Source of the DNA: Rhizobium aethiopicum
GTDB taxonomy: Bacteria; Pseudomonadota; Alphaproteobacteria; Rhizobiales; Rhizobiaceae
DNA: 64,000 nucleotides
Assembly (NCBI RefSeq): GCF_014197535.1
Contig: NZ_JACIFV010000027.1
Location: forward strand, 24,953-88,952
Direction: 5' to 3'
The translations under genes and the position numbers were made by a program. This document shows positions 50,942 to 59,894 of this stretch, piece after piece; the stretch's first letter is position 1, and the number at the start of each line of letters is the position of its first letter. The notes beneath the pieces were generated by a model. That model ran no database searches and was not told the origin of the DNA. It saw only the letters and a program-made list of their open reading frames with translations.

Positions 50942-51091
50942 GGCGCTGCCCCTCACAGTTTCCCATCGGCAGTAGGCGCTGTCGGCGCCACCGTCGTCAA
51001 TAGTTGACACAAGGGAACGTACAATTCCAATGTCGGCTTCGGGTGGCCGTCGCAATCGCGACGGTCCGAGCGGGGCACAGCGAAGGCGAAA

Positions 51092-51625
51092 ATGGCAGGC
51101 ATTTCCAATGAGCTAGGCTCCCCCACAACGACGGCCGGAATACCGAAAGCCCAACGCGGTCTCTACGTCTTCGTGGACGGTTGTTATGATCCCGGTTTCG
51201 GGCACGGAGGCTGGGCCTTTGTCGTCTATCGCGAGGCTGCGGAAATCGCGTCCAGCTTCGGCGGTATGCGTGATTCCGCCAATAATTCGATGGAATTGAC
51301 CGCCGTCTTGAAGGCAGTCATGTGGATCAATAGCGAAGCAACGGGCGAAGCCGCCACCATCTGGTCGGATTCCATCTATGCCGTCAAAGGCTGCAACGAA
51401 AGGCGGCACATTTGGAAGAACAACGGCTGGAAGAAAAGCGGTCCGAATGGGAACGCCCGAAGCCGAACGATCGCCAATGCGGAACTCTGGAAAGCGGTCG
51501 ATCTTCAACTGTCACAGAACGCCCTGGTGACCATTGCCTGGTGCAAGGGCCATTCCGGCATCGTCGGCAACGAACGCGCGGATGAGCTTGCGGATGGAGG
51601 ACGGCTGTCGGTACGGGGTTCGTGA
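51092..51625 (+). CDS. RNase H family protein
   Basis: A 177-residue RNase H fold with the catalytic carboxylates in place: VDGCYDPG (about residue 29), NSMELTAVLKAV (Glu near 68), SDSIYAVKG (Asp near 93) and GHSGIVGNERADELAD (final Asp/His region). It cleaves RNA in RNA-DNA hybrids. The 20-residue N-terminal extension and modified first motif differ from the housekeeping RnhA, so this is probably a second RNase HI-type enzyme. It is divergent from the COQ7-like gene. Confidence 0.9.
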   Translation: MAGISNELGSPTTTAGIPKAQRGLYVFVDGCYDPGFGHGGWAFVVYREAAEIASSFGGMRDSANNSMELTAVLKAVMWINSEATGEAATIWSDSIYAVKGCNERRHIWKNNGWKKSGPNGNARSRTIANAELWKAVDLQLSQNALVTIAWCKGHSGIVGNERADELADGGRLSVRGS

Positions 51626-51794
51626 TATGCGGATATCAGCTGCGATGGTTGGGATGGCACGGCGCCAAAACTCCAGGCGGTTCCATCGCATAAAAGCCAC
51701 AAGGCCATCGCCGGAGGTGGCGAAAAATGCACCCTCCAGCGATTTCCGGTTATGCCCAAGTTCCAGCAACAGCTGCCGGCGTCATTGAGGCCCA

Positions 51795-52436
51795 TCAAGC
51801 TTGAAGAATGTGCCTGCGCGTCAGCTCCATCAGACCATCGGTGTCGCGTCTCTCTATCGCATCAACCATCTGCTGATGTTCGCGACCGGATTGCTCGATG
51901 CGGGCGCGCGTTCGCCACTGCGACACCGGCGCAGAGGATGTCCGCTGCCGAATCTCCGTGATCAGTTCCACAAGTTCCTGGTTGCCTGCGAGAGCAAGCA
52001 GATGGCGGTGGAAGGCGAGATTGGCTTCGTAAAGTTCAAGCATGGTGCCGTTCAGCACCAGATCGTCGAAGCGTGAAGCCAGAACCCGTAAGTTCGCAAT
52101 ATCCGCCTCGCTCGCATTCGCAACGATGCGGTCGCTGACGGCGACTTCGAGGATGACGCGAATGTCGCTGACCTCCTGGGCGCGGCGCCCGTCTTGCTCA
52201 TGGACGTGATAACCTCGATTGGGGACATGCTCCACCAGTCGCTTCTGCACCAATCTGTCGAGAGCCCTGCGGACCTCGGGTCGCGTACAGTTATACCGCC
52301 TCTCGAGATCAATCTGCTTCAACCAGGTTCCGGGCGGGAGACGGCCGGCAAGGATATCCTGGAGAATGAGTTCGGTCACGTCGGAGGTTTGCGGCTCTTG
52401 TGCTTGCGCCGTCGCTCCGCTTTCCAGCGAATTCAT
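51795..52436 (-). CDS. GntR family (FadR/VanR-type) transcriptional regulator
   Basis: A 213-residue regulator. Its winged helix (residues 18-80, TELILQDILAGRLPPGTWLK then LERRYNCTRPEVRRALDRL) is followed by an all-helical FCD ligand-binding domain (90-210) with metal-ligand-type Asp/His residues (EANLAFHRHLLALAGN, GREHQQMVDAI). ATG at 52436 follows GGGGAGAA. It is divergent from the seven-gene amidohydrolase/ABC operon and very likely represses it through the palindrome at 52564-52579. Confidence 0.92.
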   Translation of the reverse strand: MNSLESGATAQAQEPQTSDVTELILQDILAGRLPPGTWLKQIDLERRYNCTRPEVRRALDRLVQKRLVEHVPNRGYHVHEQDGRRAQEVSDIRVILEVAVSDRIVANASEADIANLRVLASRFDDLVLNGTMLELYEANLAFHRHLLALAGNQELVELITEIRQRTSSAPVSQWRTRARIEQSGREHQQMVDAIERRDTDGLMELTRRHILQA

Positions 52437-52563
52437 GCAGTTCTCCCCAGCCCGATTTTGGCGATGACTATCATAGCTCTCCCCCGGCCAACAACGAGGC
52501 CGACTGACAGCGTTGAAAAATATTCCAGCTCATGGCTTGCGTGCTTGTCTCAATTGGAGCATA

Positions 52564-52579
52564 AAATTGGCGCCAATTT
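52564..52579. promoter_or_regulatory. 16-bp perfect palindrome, GntR operator candidate
   Basis: AAATTGGCGCCAATTT is perfectly self-complementary. It lies 32 bp before the amidohydrolase start and 127 bp from the gntR start, within the divergent control region. A CAATTGG half-site occurs upstream at about 52552. FadR-type regulators bind similar short palindromes. Confidence 0.6.
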
Positions 52580-52611
52580 GATTACCATTATATAAGGCGG
52601 GTTGTAAATCC

Positions 52612-54036
52612 ATGCAGAATTCCGATGCGGTTTGGGAAATCGTCGAGAGAAAGCGCGCGGCGTTCTTCGAGTTGAGCGACCGCATCTGGGACATTCCCGA
52701 GACCAATTACCTCGAACATCAATCTGCCGAAGAGCACGCCGGCATGCTGGAAAGGGAAGGCTTTCGTGTCGAGCGCGGCATTGCCGGGCTGCCGACGGCA
52801 GTCATGGGAGAAGCAGGCGAAGGCGGCCCGGTCATCGCAATCCTTGGCGAGTTCGATGCGCTGCCGGGATTGAGCCAGGAGGCCGGTATTGCCGAGCAGC
52901 GACCGTTGGTCGACGGCGGCAATGGTCACGGCTGCGGCCATAATATGCTGGGCGCCGGATCCATGCTCGCTGCCGCTGCGGTCAAGGATTTCCTTGCCGA
53001 AAGCGGCTTGATGGGAAGGGTGCGCTATTATGGCTGCCCCGCGGAGGAAGGCGGCTCTTCGAAGGGTTTCATGGTGCGCGCCGGCGTTTTCGACGACGTC
53101 GATATCGCGATCTCCTGGCATCCGGCAGCCTTTGCCGGCGTCAACAATCCCATCTCGCTCGCCTGCAATGAGATCAACTTCCATTTTTCGGGGCGGGCGT
53201 CGCATGCCTCCGCGACGCCGCATCTCGGCCGCAGCGCTCTCGATGCAGTGGAACTGATGAATGTAGGCGTCAATTATATGCGCGAGCACATGCCTTCCAC
53301 CGCGCGCATCCACTATGCCATCACCGATGCGGGTGGTGGCGCGCCAAACGTCGTACAGGCACGCGCGACGGTACGCTATCTCGTCCGTGCAAGGACCTTG
53401 CCGGAACTCCTGTCTCTGGTTGCCCGCGTCAAGAAAATTGCCGAAGGTGCTGCCCTGATGACCGAGACGACCGTCCGGAGTGACATCGTCAGCGGCGATG
53501 CCAATCTCGTCGGCAATACACCACTCGAAGAGTGCATGTTCGCCCATCTGCAGCGGCTTGGCCCACCCGTGTTCGATGATGCCGACCGAGAAACGGCCCG
53601 CAGGTTCCAGCAGACCTTTAATGCAGAGGATATCGCTGCGTCCTATGGTCGTTTCGCGCTGACACCGAAGGAGGACCAGCCGCTCTGCGAGGAGATTTTT
53701 CCGTTGAATGCCGGTGACGGCACACTGGTCGGCTCCACCGATGTCGGGACCGTCAGCTGGGTGGTGCCGACCGTGCAGATGCGAGGGGCTACCTATGCTG
53801 TCGGTACGCCGGGACATTCCTGGCAGCTGGTTGCGCAAGGGAAACTGCCGGCTGCCCACAAGGGAACCGAACACGCCGCCAAGGTGATGGCGAGCACGGC
53901 CGCCGATCTCATCAGTAACTCCGAATTGATCGAAGCTGCCAAGGCCGATCACAGGGCGCGTCTGGAGCGTACGCCTTTCGTCAATCCGATCCCCGATGAC
54001 GTTGATCCGCCATTGCCGGAGAAGGCTGATGCCTAA
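52612..54036 (+). CDS. M20 amidohydrolase, AbgB-like
   Basis: A 474-residue zinc amidohydrolase of the M20D group, close in layout to the B subunit of p-aminobenzoyl-glutamate hydrolase. It has GGNGHGCGHNMLGAGS (metal ligands, about 101-116), the catalytic CPAEEGGSSKG and metal-ligand ISWHPAAF, and the dimerisation domain with FHFSGRASHASA. It should cleave the amide bond of an N-acyl or aryl-amide amino acid in the cytoplasm. Here it is unaccompanied by an AbgA subunit. It is the first gene of a seven-gene operon and overlaps the next gene by 8 bp. Confidence 0.9.
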   Translation: MQNSDAVWEIVERKRAAFFELSDRIWDIPETNYLEHQSAEEHAGMLEREGFRVERGIAGLPTAVMGEAGEGGPVIAILGEFDALPGLSQEAGIAEQRPLVDGGNGHGCGHNMLGAGSMLAAAAVKDFLAESGLMGRVRYYGCPAEEGGSSKGFMVRAGVFDDVDIAISWHPAAFAGVNNPISLACNEINFHFSGRASHASATPHLGRSALDAVELMNVGVNYMREHMPSTARIHYAITDAGGGAPNVVQARATVRYLVRARTLPELLSLVARVKKIAEGAALMTETTVRSDIVSGDANLVGNTPLEECMFAHLQRLGPPVFDDADRETARRFQQTFNAEDIAASYGRFALTPKEDQPLCEEIFPLNAGDGTLVGSTDVGTVSWVVPTVQMRGATYAVGTPGHSWQLVAQGKLPAAHKGTEHAAKVMASTAADLISNSELIEAAKADHRARLERTPFVNPIPDDVDPPLPEKADA

Positions 54037-55705
54037 CCCGGACTTGCAGCCCGATCGTGAACGCCTGATGGCGCATATCCGCGAGTTTGCCCGTCGGGTG
54101 AAATTGTCCGGAACGCCGGAGGAGCTCGAGAGCTTTCATTATCTTCAGGCGCAGATGGAGAGCTACGGATACGGGACGCAGCTGCTGTCGCATGATGCTT
54201 ACATCAGCCTGCCCGGCCCGGCGAAGGTCGAGGTCGAAGGCGAAAGTCTCCGTTGCATTACCCATTCGATGTCAGTTCCGACGGCCGCAACGGGCATCAG
54301 CGGCGACCTTGAATATGTCGGCGAGGGCAAGGAAGCCGATTTCGTCGGCAAGGACTTGGCCGGCAAGATCGTCCTGGTCGAGGGGATTGCGACGGAGGAA
54401 GTCGCCGTGTTGGCGAGCGCGGCCGGCGCCCTCGGCGAAATCCATGTGAGCCCGAATGAGCATCTCTACGAAATGTGCGTGTCGCCGGTCTGGGGCAGCC
54501 CGTCGCAACACACGCGGGCTCATCTGCCGAAAACCGTGATCTGCACCATCGCGCGGGAAGATGGAGTGCGCCTGCGCGACAGGCTCGCTCTCGACGCAAA
54601 GGTCCGTGCGACGCTCACGGCAGAGGTCGACACCGGATGGCGCAGAACGCCGCTGCTTGTCGCCGAGCTTCAGCCGGCAGGCGAGGACAAACCGTTCGTA
54701 CTGTTTTCGGGCCATCATGACACCTGGCATTTCGGCGTCATGGACAATGGCGGCGCGAACGCAACCATGCTGGAGGCGGCACGTTTGCTTGCCCTTCATG
54801 CGGGTGATTGGCGACGCGGCCTGCGCATCTGCTTCTGGTCAGGCCATTCGAACGGTCGCTATTCCGGCTCAGCCTGGTATGCGGATGAATTTTTCGACGA
54901 GCTCGATCGCCGCTGCGCCGTGCATGTCAATGTCGATTCCACGGGCGGCGAGGGCGCAACCGTCCTCACCAATTCCGGAGTCATCGATGAGTTGCAGCCG
55001 TTGGCGCTTGAGGTGATCGAGAGCGTCAGCGGACAAAGGCACGCGCGCAGGCGGCATGGCAGAGCCGCAGATCATTCATTCTGGGGTGTCGGCATCCCCT
55101 CAATTTTCGGCAGCCTCAGCCATCAGCCGCCGGGGCCTGTCAAGACGCTTACCGCGCTCGGTTGGTGGTGGCACACGCCGCACGACACGGTAGAGCATAT
55201 CGATCCCGCCAATCTCAGTCGGGATACGCGGATCGTGCTGGAGATACTTTGGCGCCTGCTGACCTCGCCCATCCTGCCGCTTGACTATACGGTCTACGCA
55301 CAGGCTCTCAGCCAACAGGTCGCGCAACTGCAGGCTCAGCTTTCCGGGCGCATCGAGCTGTCGGCTCTCGCAAGTGCAGTTGACGAGTTGAGCAGCAGCG
55401 CGAAAGCCGTATTGGAGGTGAAGGACCTGTCTCCGGCAAAGACGGCGCGCGTAAACGCGTCGCTGATGCGCGCCGGCCGCCATCTCGTGCCGCTGAATTA
55501 TACGAGCGGCGAGCGCTTTCACCATGATCCTGCCCTTCCTCAGCCGGCCTGGCCGTCGCTGGAGGGGCTGCGAGCGTTGGGGGCGCAGCCGGTGGGATCG
55601 CCCGACATGCCTTTCTACGCTGTCCATGCCCGCCAGACGAGAAATCGACTAGTCCATGGGCTGAGGGAAGCCAACGCGGCTTTGCGTGCGGCCCTGGAGG
55701 ACTGA
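54029..55705 (+). CDS. M28-fold peptidase-like protein lacking the catalytic Glu pair
   Basis: A 558-residue cytoplasmic protein (no signal peptide). It has an inserted PA-like domain (residues 80-190) and an M28 core: SGHHDTWHFGVMDNGGANAT (metal His/Asp region), NVDSTGG and a C-terminal WWHTPHDTVEHID. Where active M28 enzymes have the EE motif (catalytic base and metal ligand) before GxxGS, this protein reads FWSGHSNGRYSGS. The Glu pair is therefore replaced by His-Ser, as in an atypical subfamily. It may be an unusual hydrolase or a non-catalytic partner. Translation is coupled to the amidohydrolase. Confidence 0.85.
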   Translation: MPNPDLQPDRERLMAHIREFARRVKLSGTPEELESFHYLQAQMESYGYGTQLLSHDAYISLPGPAKVEVEGESLRCITHSMSVPTAATGISGDLEYVGEGKEADFVGKDLAGKIVLVEGIATEEVAVLASAAGALGEIHVSPNEHLYEMCVSPVWGSPSQHTRAHLPKTVICTIAREDGVRLRDRLALDAKVRATLTAEVDTGWRRTPLLVAELQPAGEDKPFVLFSGHHDTWHFGVMDNGGANATMLEAARLLALHAGDWRRGLRICFWSGHSNGRYSGSAWYADEFFDELDRRCAVHVNVDSTGGEGATVLTNSGVIDELQPLALEVIESVSGQRHARRRHGRAADHSFWGVGIPSIFGSLSHQPPGPVKTLTALGWWWHTPHDTVEHIDPANLSRDTRIVLEILWRLLTSPILPLDYTVYAQALSQQVAQLQAQLSGRIELSALASAVDELSSSAKAVLEVKDLSPAKTARVNASLMRAGRHLVPLNYTSGERFHHDPALPQPAWPSLEGLRALGAQPVGSPDMPFYAVHARQTRNRLVHGLREANAALRAALED

Positions 55706-55763
55706 CGCAGCCATACTGCAGAACAAACAGGCGGCCATTTGGTCGCCGAAAGGGGAACAGAAA

Positions 55764-56618
55764 ATGAAGAATAGACATCTGCTTGCCGCTCTGTTCGGCG
55801 CCATTGCCTCACTGACTTCGTTCACTGCCAGCGCCAAGGACTGGACCCATGTCAAGGTCGGCATCGAAGGCGCTTTTCCGCCCTGGAACCTCATGGATTC
55901 CAGCGGTAAGCTGGCCGGCTTCGACGTCGATCTCATCAGTGACCTCTGCAAGCGCGCCAAAGTCGACTGTGAACTCATAGCAGGCGAATGGAACGCAATG
56001 ATCCCCAGCCTTAATGCGGGCAAGTTCGATCTGGTGATGACCCTTGGCATCAACGAGAAGCGCAAGCAGGTGGTCGATTTCACCGTACCTTACGCGAGCG
56101 GGGTCGCTAGCTTCCTGCTTCTGAAGGATGGGCCGGTGTCTCCTCTGCCGATGAACGGCGAACGGCTGAATTTGAACGACAAGTCCAAGGCCGATCCGGT
56201 GATGGCCGAAATCGGCAAGGTCCTCAAGGGCAAGACGGTCGGTGTCGTTCAGTCGACCAGCCAGGAGCAGTTGATCACCGGCTATTTCGGATCCGATATA
56301 ACGGTGCGCGCCTATAAGAATTCCGGCGAGCGCGACCTCGACCTGAAGGCCGGGCGCATCGATGCCGCCTTCGATAGCGGTGTTTACGAAACCTCCGTGC
56401 TCGGCAAGCCCGGCAATGAGGATCTGATGATGTCCGGCCCGCTGGTGAAGGGCGCGATGTTGGCAACCGAAGTTGCACTCGGCATGCGCAAGGGCGAGAC
56501 CGATCTAAAGGTCAAATTTGACGGCGCAATCAGGCAGGCCGCCAAGGACGGTACGATCAGGCAGCTCTCGGAAAAATGGAGCAAGATCGACCTGACTCCC
56601 ACCTTCGACGCTCATTGA
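55764..56618 (+). CDS. Amino-acid-type ABC transporter binding protein 1 (SBP_bac_3)
   Basis: A 284-residue protein with a Sec signal peptide (cleavage after TASA near residue 24) and the family 3 fold. It has VKVGIEGAFPPWNLMDSSG (ligand loop), GFDVDLISDLCKR, LNAGKFDLVMT and Arg in NEKRKQVVDFTVPY, which usually clamps the ligand's carboxylate. It is clearly paralogous to the binding protein at 58958-59815. ATG at 55764 follows AGGGGAA. It would present an amino-acid conjugate or opine-like ligand to the permeases encoded next. Confidence 0.92.
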   Translation: MKNRHLLAALFGAIASLTSFTASAKDWTHVKVGIEGAFPPWNLMDSSGKLAGFDVDLISDLCKRAKVDCELIAGEWNAMIPSLNAGKFDLVMTLGINEKRKQVVDFTVPYASGVASFLLLKDGPVSPLPMNGERLNLNDKSKADPVMAEIGKVLKGKTVGVVQSTSQEQLITGYFGSDITVRAYKNSGERDLDLKAGRIDAAFDSGVYETSVLGKPGNEDLMMSGPLVKGAMLATEVALGMRKGETDLKVKFDGAIRQAAKDGTIRQLSEKWSKIDLTPTFDAH

Positions 56619-56699
56619 GCGCCCTTTCGGCGCATCACGCTCAGCCGAGGCTATGACAATGTCAGTTGCTGCAAAAACATGCTCTCCAGGAGCGGCATC

Positions 56700-57419
56700 A
56701 TGAACCAGCCTGGTTTCTTCGAGCTTGCCGGTTTCGGCCCGGATGGCTGGGGCCATGCTCTCCTAGCCGGAGCGTGGATGACCATCCTTGTTGCAATCGC
56801 CGGCTATGCCGTCGGCGCCTGTATCGGGACCCTTGGTGCATGGGCCAAGATTGCCGGCAACGGCTTTGCCAGGGCGACCGCCGATGCTTATACGACGGTG
56901 CTGCGGGGTATCCCCGATCTGTTAGTGATCTATCTCTTCTATTTCGGCGGCAGCGCCGTGGTCACGGCGGTGGGCAGGCTTTTCGGCGCCGAAGGTTTCC
57001 TCGGCTTTCCGGGCTTTCTTGCCGGCTCCCTTGCCGTGGGCGTAACCTCCGGCGCACAGTTCACGGAAGTGCTGCGCGGTGGTTTCAAGGCGGTCCATCC
57101 GGGTGAGATCGAGGCGGCCATCGCCTGCGGTATGCCGCGCTGGCTTCGTCTGCGGCGGATCATTGCCCCGTTAACCCTGCGTCATGCGCTTCCCGGTCTT
57201 GGCAATGTCTGGCAGGTCGTCCTGAAGGAGTCGGCACTGGTATCGATCACCGGTGTCGCCGAACTCTTGCGCCAGGCCCAGGTCGGCGCTGGATCGACCG
57301 GGCTGCCATTCGATTTCTACCTGATCGCCGGCGCGATCTACCTGATGATCTCGACAGTTTCGAGCCTCGTCATCCGGCAGGCGGAGCGGCGCCTGTCGCG
57401 CGGCGTGAGGGGGGCGTGA
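56700..57419 (+). CDS. Amino-acid-type ABC transporter permease 1
   Basis: A 239-residue inner-membrane permease of the His/Glu/Opine family with five to six helices. The cytoplasmic EAA loop is EIEAAIACGMPRWLRLRRIIAP (EAA-G signature). It pairs with the next gene product to form the heterodimeric channel. ATG at 56700 follows CCAGGAG. Its stop codon overlaps the next start (TGATG). Confidence 0.93.
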   Translation: MNQPGFFELAGFGPDGWGHALLAGAWMTILVAIAGYAVGACIGTLGAWAKIAGNGFARATADAYTTVLRGIPDLLVIYLFYFGGSAVVTAVGRLFGAEGFLGFPGFLAGSLAVGVTSGAQFTEVLRGGFKAVHPGEIEAAIACGMPRWLRLRRIIAPLTLRHALPGLGNVWQVVLKESALVSITGVAELLRQAQVGAGSTGLPFDFYLIAGAIYLMISTVSSLVIRQAERRLSRGVRGA

Positions 57420-58159
57420 TGGACTGGTCCTTTCTCCAGGAAACATTTGTGAGCCTGGTCGCCGCAATTCCGCTGACGATCGAGCTTGCCGTGACATCGA
57501 TCTGCCTCGGGGCCATTCTGGCGCTGTTGCTAGCGCTTGCCCGCCTCTCCGGTGTTGCAGTGCTGGACTGGTTCGCACGGCTCTATGTCTTTGTCTTCCG
57601 CGGCACGCCGCTGTTGGTGCAGATATTTCTCATCTATTACGGTCTCGGTCAGTTTCCCGCCATACGGCATAGCATCTTCTGGCCGTTTCTCCGCGATCCT
57701 TACTGGTGCGCGGTGCTGGCGCTGACCTTGAATACCGCCGCCTACGCCAGCGAGATCATTCGCGGCGGGCTGCTCTCGGTACCGCACGGTCAAATCGAGG
57801 CTGCCCGCGCCTGCGGCATGCATCGTTTCCTGATATTTCGCCGGATCGTCCTGCCGCTGGCAATCCGTCAGGCATTGCCCGGATACGGCAACGAGATGAT
57901 ATCGATGGTCAAGGCGACGTCACTTGCCTCGATTATTACGCTGATGGAAGTAACCGGAGTTGCCGCGAAGATCATCTCCGAGACCTATCGGGCAATCGAG
58001 GTCTTCGTCGTCTCGGGAACCATCTATCTCGCTCTCAATTTCTTGCTGACACGTCTCATTCAATTTGCCGAATACAGGCTCAGCGCACATTTGCGCGCGC
58101 CTCTTCCCGTCACCCGAGAGAGTGCCGTTGCGGCGACCCCTGCAGGAGAACATCGATGA
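57419..58159 (+). CDS. Amino-acid-type ABC transporter permease 2
   Basis: A 246-residue partner permease with the same topology. The EAA loop is QIEAARACGMHRFLIFRRIVLP, and the FRGTPLLVQIFLIYYG helix near the N-terminus is characteristic of opine/octopine-type (OccM/HisM) permeases. ATG at 57419 overlaps the previous stop; its own stop overlaps the ATPase start. The very tight coupling implies fixed stoichiometry. Confidence 0.93.
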   Translation: MDWSFLQETFVSLVAAIPLTIELAVTSICLGAILALLLALARLSGVAVLDWFARLYVFVFRGTPLLVQIFLIYYGLGQFPAIRHSIFWPFLRDPYWCAVLALTLNTAAYASEIIRGGLLSVPHGQIEAARACGMHRFLIFRRIVLPLAIRQALPGYGNEMISMVKATSLASIITLMEVTGVAAKIISETYRAIEVFVVSGTIYLALNFLLTRLIQFAEYRLSAHLRAPLPVTRESAVAATPAGEHR

Positions 58160-58923
58160 CGGCTACACCAATCGCCCTCAGCGTGCGCGACATGCACAAG
58201 AGCTTCGGGCCTGTACAAGTGATCAAGGGCATCTCCCTTGACGCTTTGGAAGGCGATGTCGTCTCCATTGTCGGTTCGTCCGGCTCCGGGAAATCGACAT
58301 TCCTGCGTTGCATCAATCTGCTGGAAACGCCGGATTCCGGTGAAGTGACCGTTGCCGGCGAAACGATCTCGATGCAGCGCAGTGCCGGCGGCGCACACCG
58401 GGCGGCGAATCGAAAGCAAGTCGACCGTATCCGCTCCCAGCTCGGAATGGTGTTCCAGAATTTCAATCTCTGGTCTCACAAGACGGTCCTCGAGAACCTT
58501 ATCGAGGCGCCGATCCATGTCCAGCGCCGCTCGCGCGCCGAATGCATCGAGGAAGCCGAAGCATTGCTCGCCAAAGTCGGCATTGCCGACAAACGCAATT
58601 TCTATCCCGCTCATCTTTCCGGCGGCCAGCAGCAGCGCGCCGCCATTGCCCGCGCGCTCGCCATGCATCCCAAGGTGATGCTCTTCGATGAGCCGACGTC
58701 GGCACTCGATCCGGAGCTTGTGGGAGAGGTTCTGCGCGTCATGCGCGCCTTGGCAGAGGAAGGACGCACCATGCTGGTCGTCACACATGAGATGGGATTT
58801 GCGCGCGACGTCTCCAGCCGCGTCGTCTTTTTACACAAGGGCGTGGTCGAGGAAGAGGGCAGACCTCAGGAGGTCTTTTCGAATTCGAAGTCGGAGCGCT
58901 TCCGCAAGTTCATCAATCAATAG
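58156..58923 (+). CDS. Amino-acid-type ABC transporter ATP-binding protein
   Basis: A 255-residue GlnQ/HisP/OccP-class ATPase. It has Walker A GSSGSGKST (39-47), Q-loop GMVFQNFNLWSH, signature LSGGQQQRA, Walker B MLFDEPTSALDP and H-loop VTHEMGF. The segment around QNFNLWSHKTVLENL is typical of OccP/HisP. It energises the importer formed by the two permeases and served by two binding proteins. Confidence 0.95.
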   Translation: MTATPIALSVRDMHKSFGPVQVIKGISLDALEGDVVSIVGSSGSGKSTFLRCINLLETPDSGEVTVAGETISMQRSAGGAHRAANRKQVDRIRSQLGMVFQNFNLWSHKTVLENLIEAPIHVQRRSRAECIEEAEALLAKVGIADKRNFYPAHLSGGQQQRAAIARALAMHPKVMLFDEPTSALDPELVGEVLRVMRALAEEGRTMLVVTHEMGFARDVSSRVVFLHKGVVEEEGRPQEVFSNSKSERFRKFINQ

Positions 58924-58957
58924 TTCATCAGGCTCAATCAAGAAGGGGAACTCAAGT

Positions 58958-59815
58958 ATGAAATACCTGACCGCAATCATGGCCGCGATCACTATGGTCG
59001 CCACCTTAGCCATTTCGACGGCGGCACGCGCCGAGGAGAAGAACTGGACCCATGTGACGATTGCGACCGAGGGAGCGTTTCGGCCGTGGAACTTCACCAA
59101 GGCAGACGGTAGCCTTGACGGTTACGAAATCGAGCTGATCAAGTATTTCTGCGCTCATATGAAGGTCGAATGCACGACCGTGATCCAGCCTTTTGACGGC
59201 ATGATCCCGGCCCTCAATGCTGGAAAGTTCGACGCAATCATTTCGGGGATGTCTGCAACCGCCAAGCGCGAGGAGGTCATTGCCTTCAGCGATTCATACG
59301 GCACGACGGGTCAGACCTTTGCGACATTGAAAGACTCCCCGCTTGCCAATCTGCCTTTGAAGGGCGAGGTATTTTCGCTCGCCACCGATGAGGCTGGCGC
59401 TGTGGCCGCGCTGAAGCAGATCGAGCCGTTGCTCAAGGGTAAGACAATCGGCGTGCAGACTGCATCGATCGCCGCAACCTTCCTCGACAAATATTTGAAG
59501 GGCGTCGTTGATATCCGTGAGTACAAGACGACGGAACAGCATGATCTCGATCTTAAAGCCGGTCGCGTCGACCTCGTCATGGCGTCCATGGCATATCTTT
59601 CGACAGCGGCGGCAAAGCCGGGCAACGAGGATTTGATCGTCACTGGCCCTCGTTTCCAGGGCGGCATGCTCGGGCGAGGCAGCTCGGTTGGTCTGCGTAA
59701 GGAGGATACCAAACTCAAAGCTATGTTCAACGACGCGATCGCAGCAGCCAAGGCGGACGGCACGATCGTCAAGCTATCGCAGAAGTGGTTCGGCTTCGAC
59801 GTTACGCCCAGGTAA
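58958..59815 (+). CDS. Amino-acid-type ABC transporter binding protein 2 (SBP_bac_3)
   Basis: A 285-residue paralogue of the first binding protein, with a Sec signal peptide (cleavage after ARA near residue 25). Both share WTHV, EGAF-PWN and LNAGKFD; the ligand-contact segments differ (FRPWNFTKADGSLDGYEIEL here). ATG at 58958 follows AAGGGGAAC. Having two binding proteins for one transporter widens the range of ligands, as in the histidine/LAO system. It is the last gene of the operon. Confidence 0.92.
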   Translation: MKYLTAIMAAITMVATLAISTAARAEEKNWTHVTIATEGAFRPWNFTKADGSLDGYEIELIKYFCAHMKVECTTVIQPFDGMIPALNAGKFDAIISGMSATAKREEVIAFSDSYGTTGQTFATLKDSPLANLPLKGEVFSLATDEAGAVAALKQIEPLLKGKTIGVQTASIAATFLDKYLKGVVDIREYKTTEQHDLDLKAGRVDLVMASMAYLSTAAAKPGNEDLIVTGPRFQGGMLGRGSSVGLRKEDTKLKAMFNDAIAAAKADGTIVKLSQKWFGFDVTPR

Positions 59816-59829
59816 AACGCCGCAGGATG

Positions 59830-59862
59830 CCAGCACTTGCGAAATATCTCGGCGAGTGCTGG
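59830..59862. terminator. Hairpin between the ABC operon and the malic enzyme gene
   Basis: CCAGCACTTGC (59830-59840) pairs with GCGAGTGCTGG (59852-59862), eleven pairs including one G-U, around an 11-nt loop. It lies 14 bp after the operon's last stop codon and before the convergent malic enzyme stop. Only a short TTAT follows, so it is a weak intrinsic terminator at best. Confidence 0.5.
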
Positions 59863-59894
59863 TTATCCGTGAATCTCCTGGTCGCAAAGCCGGC

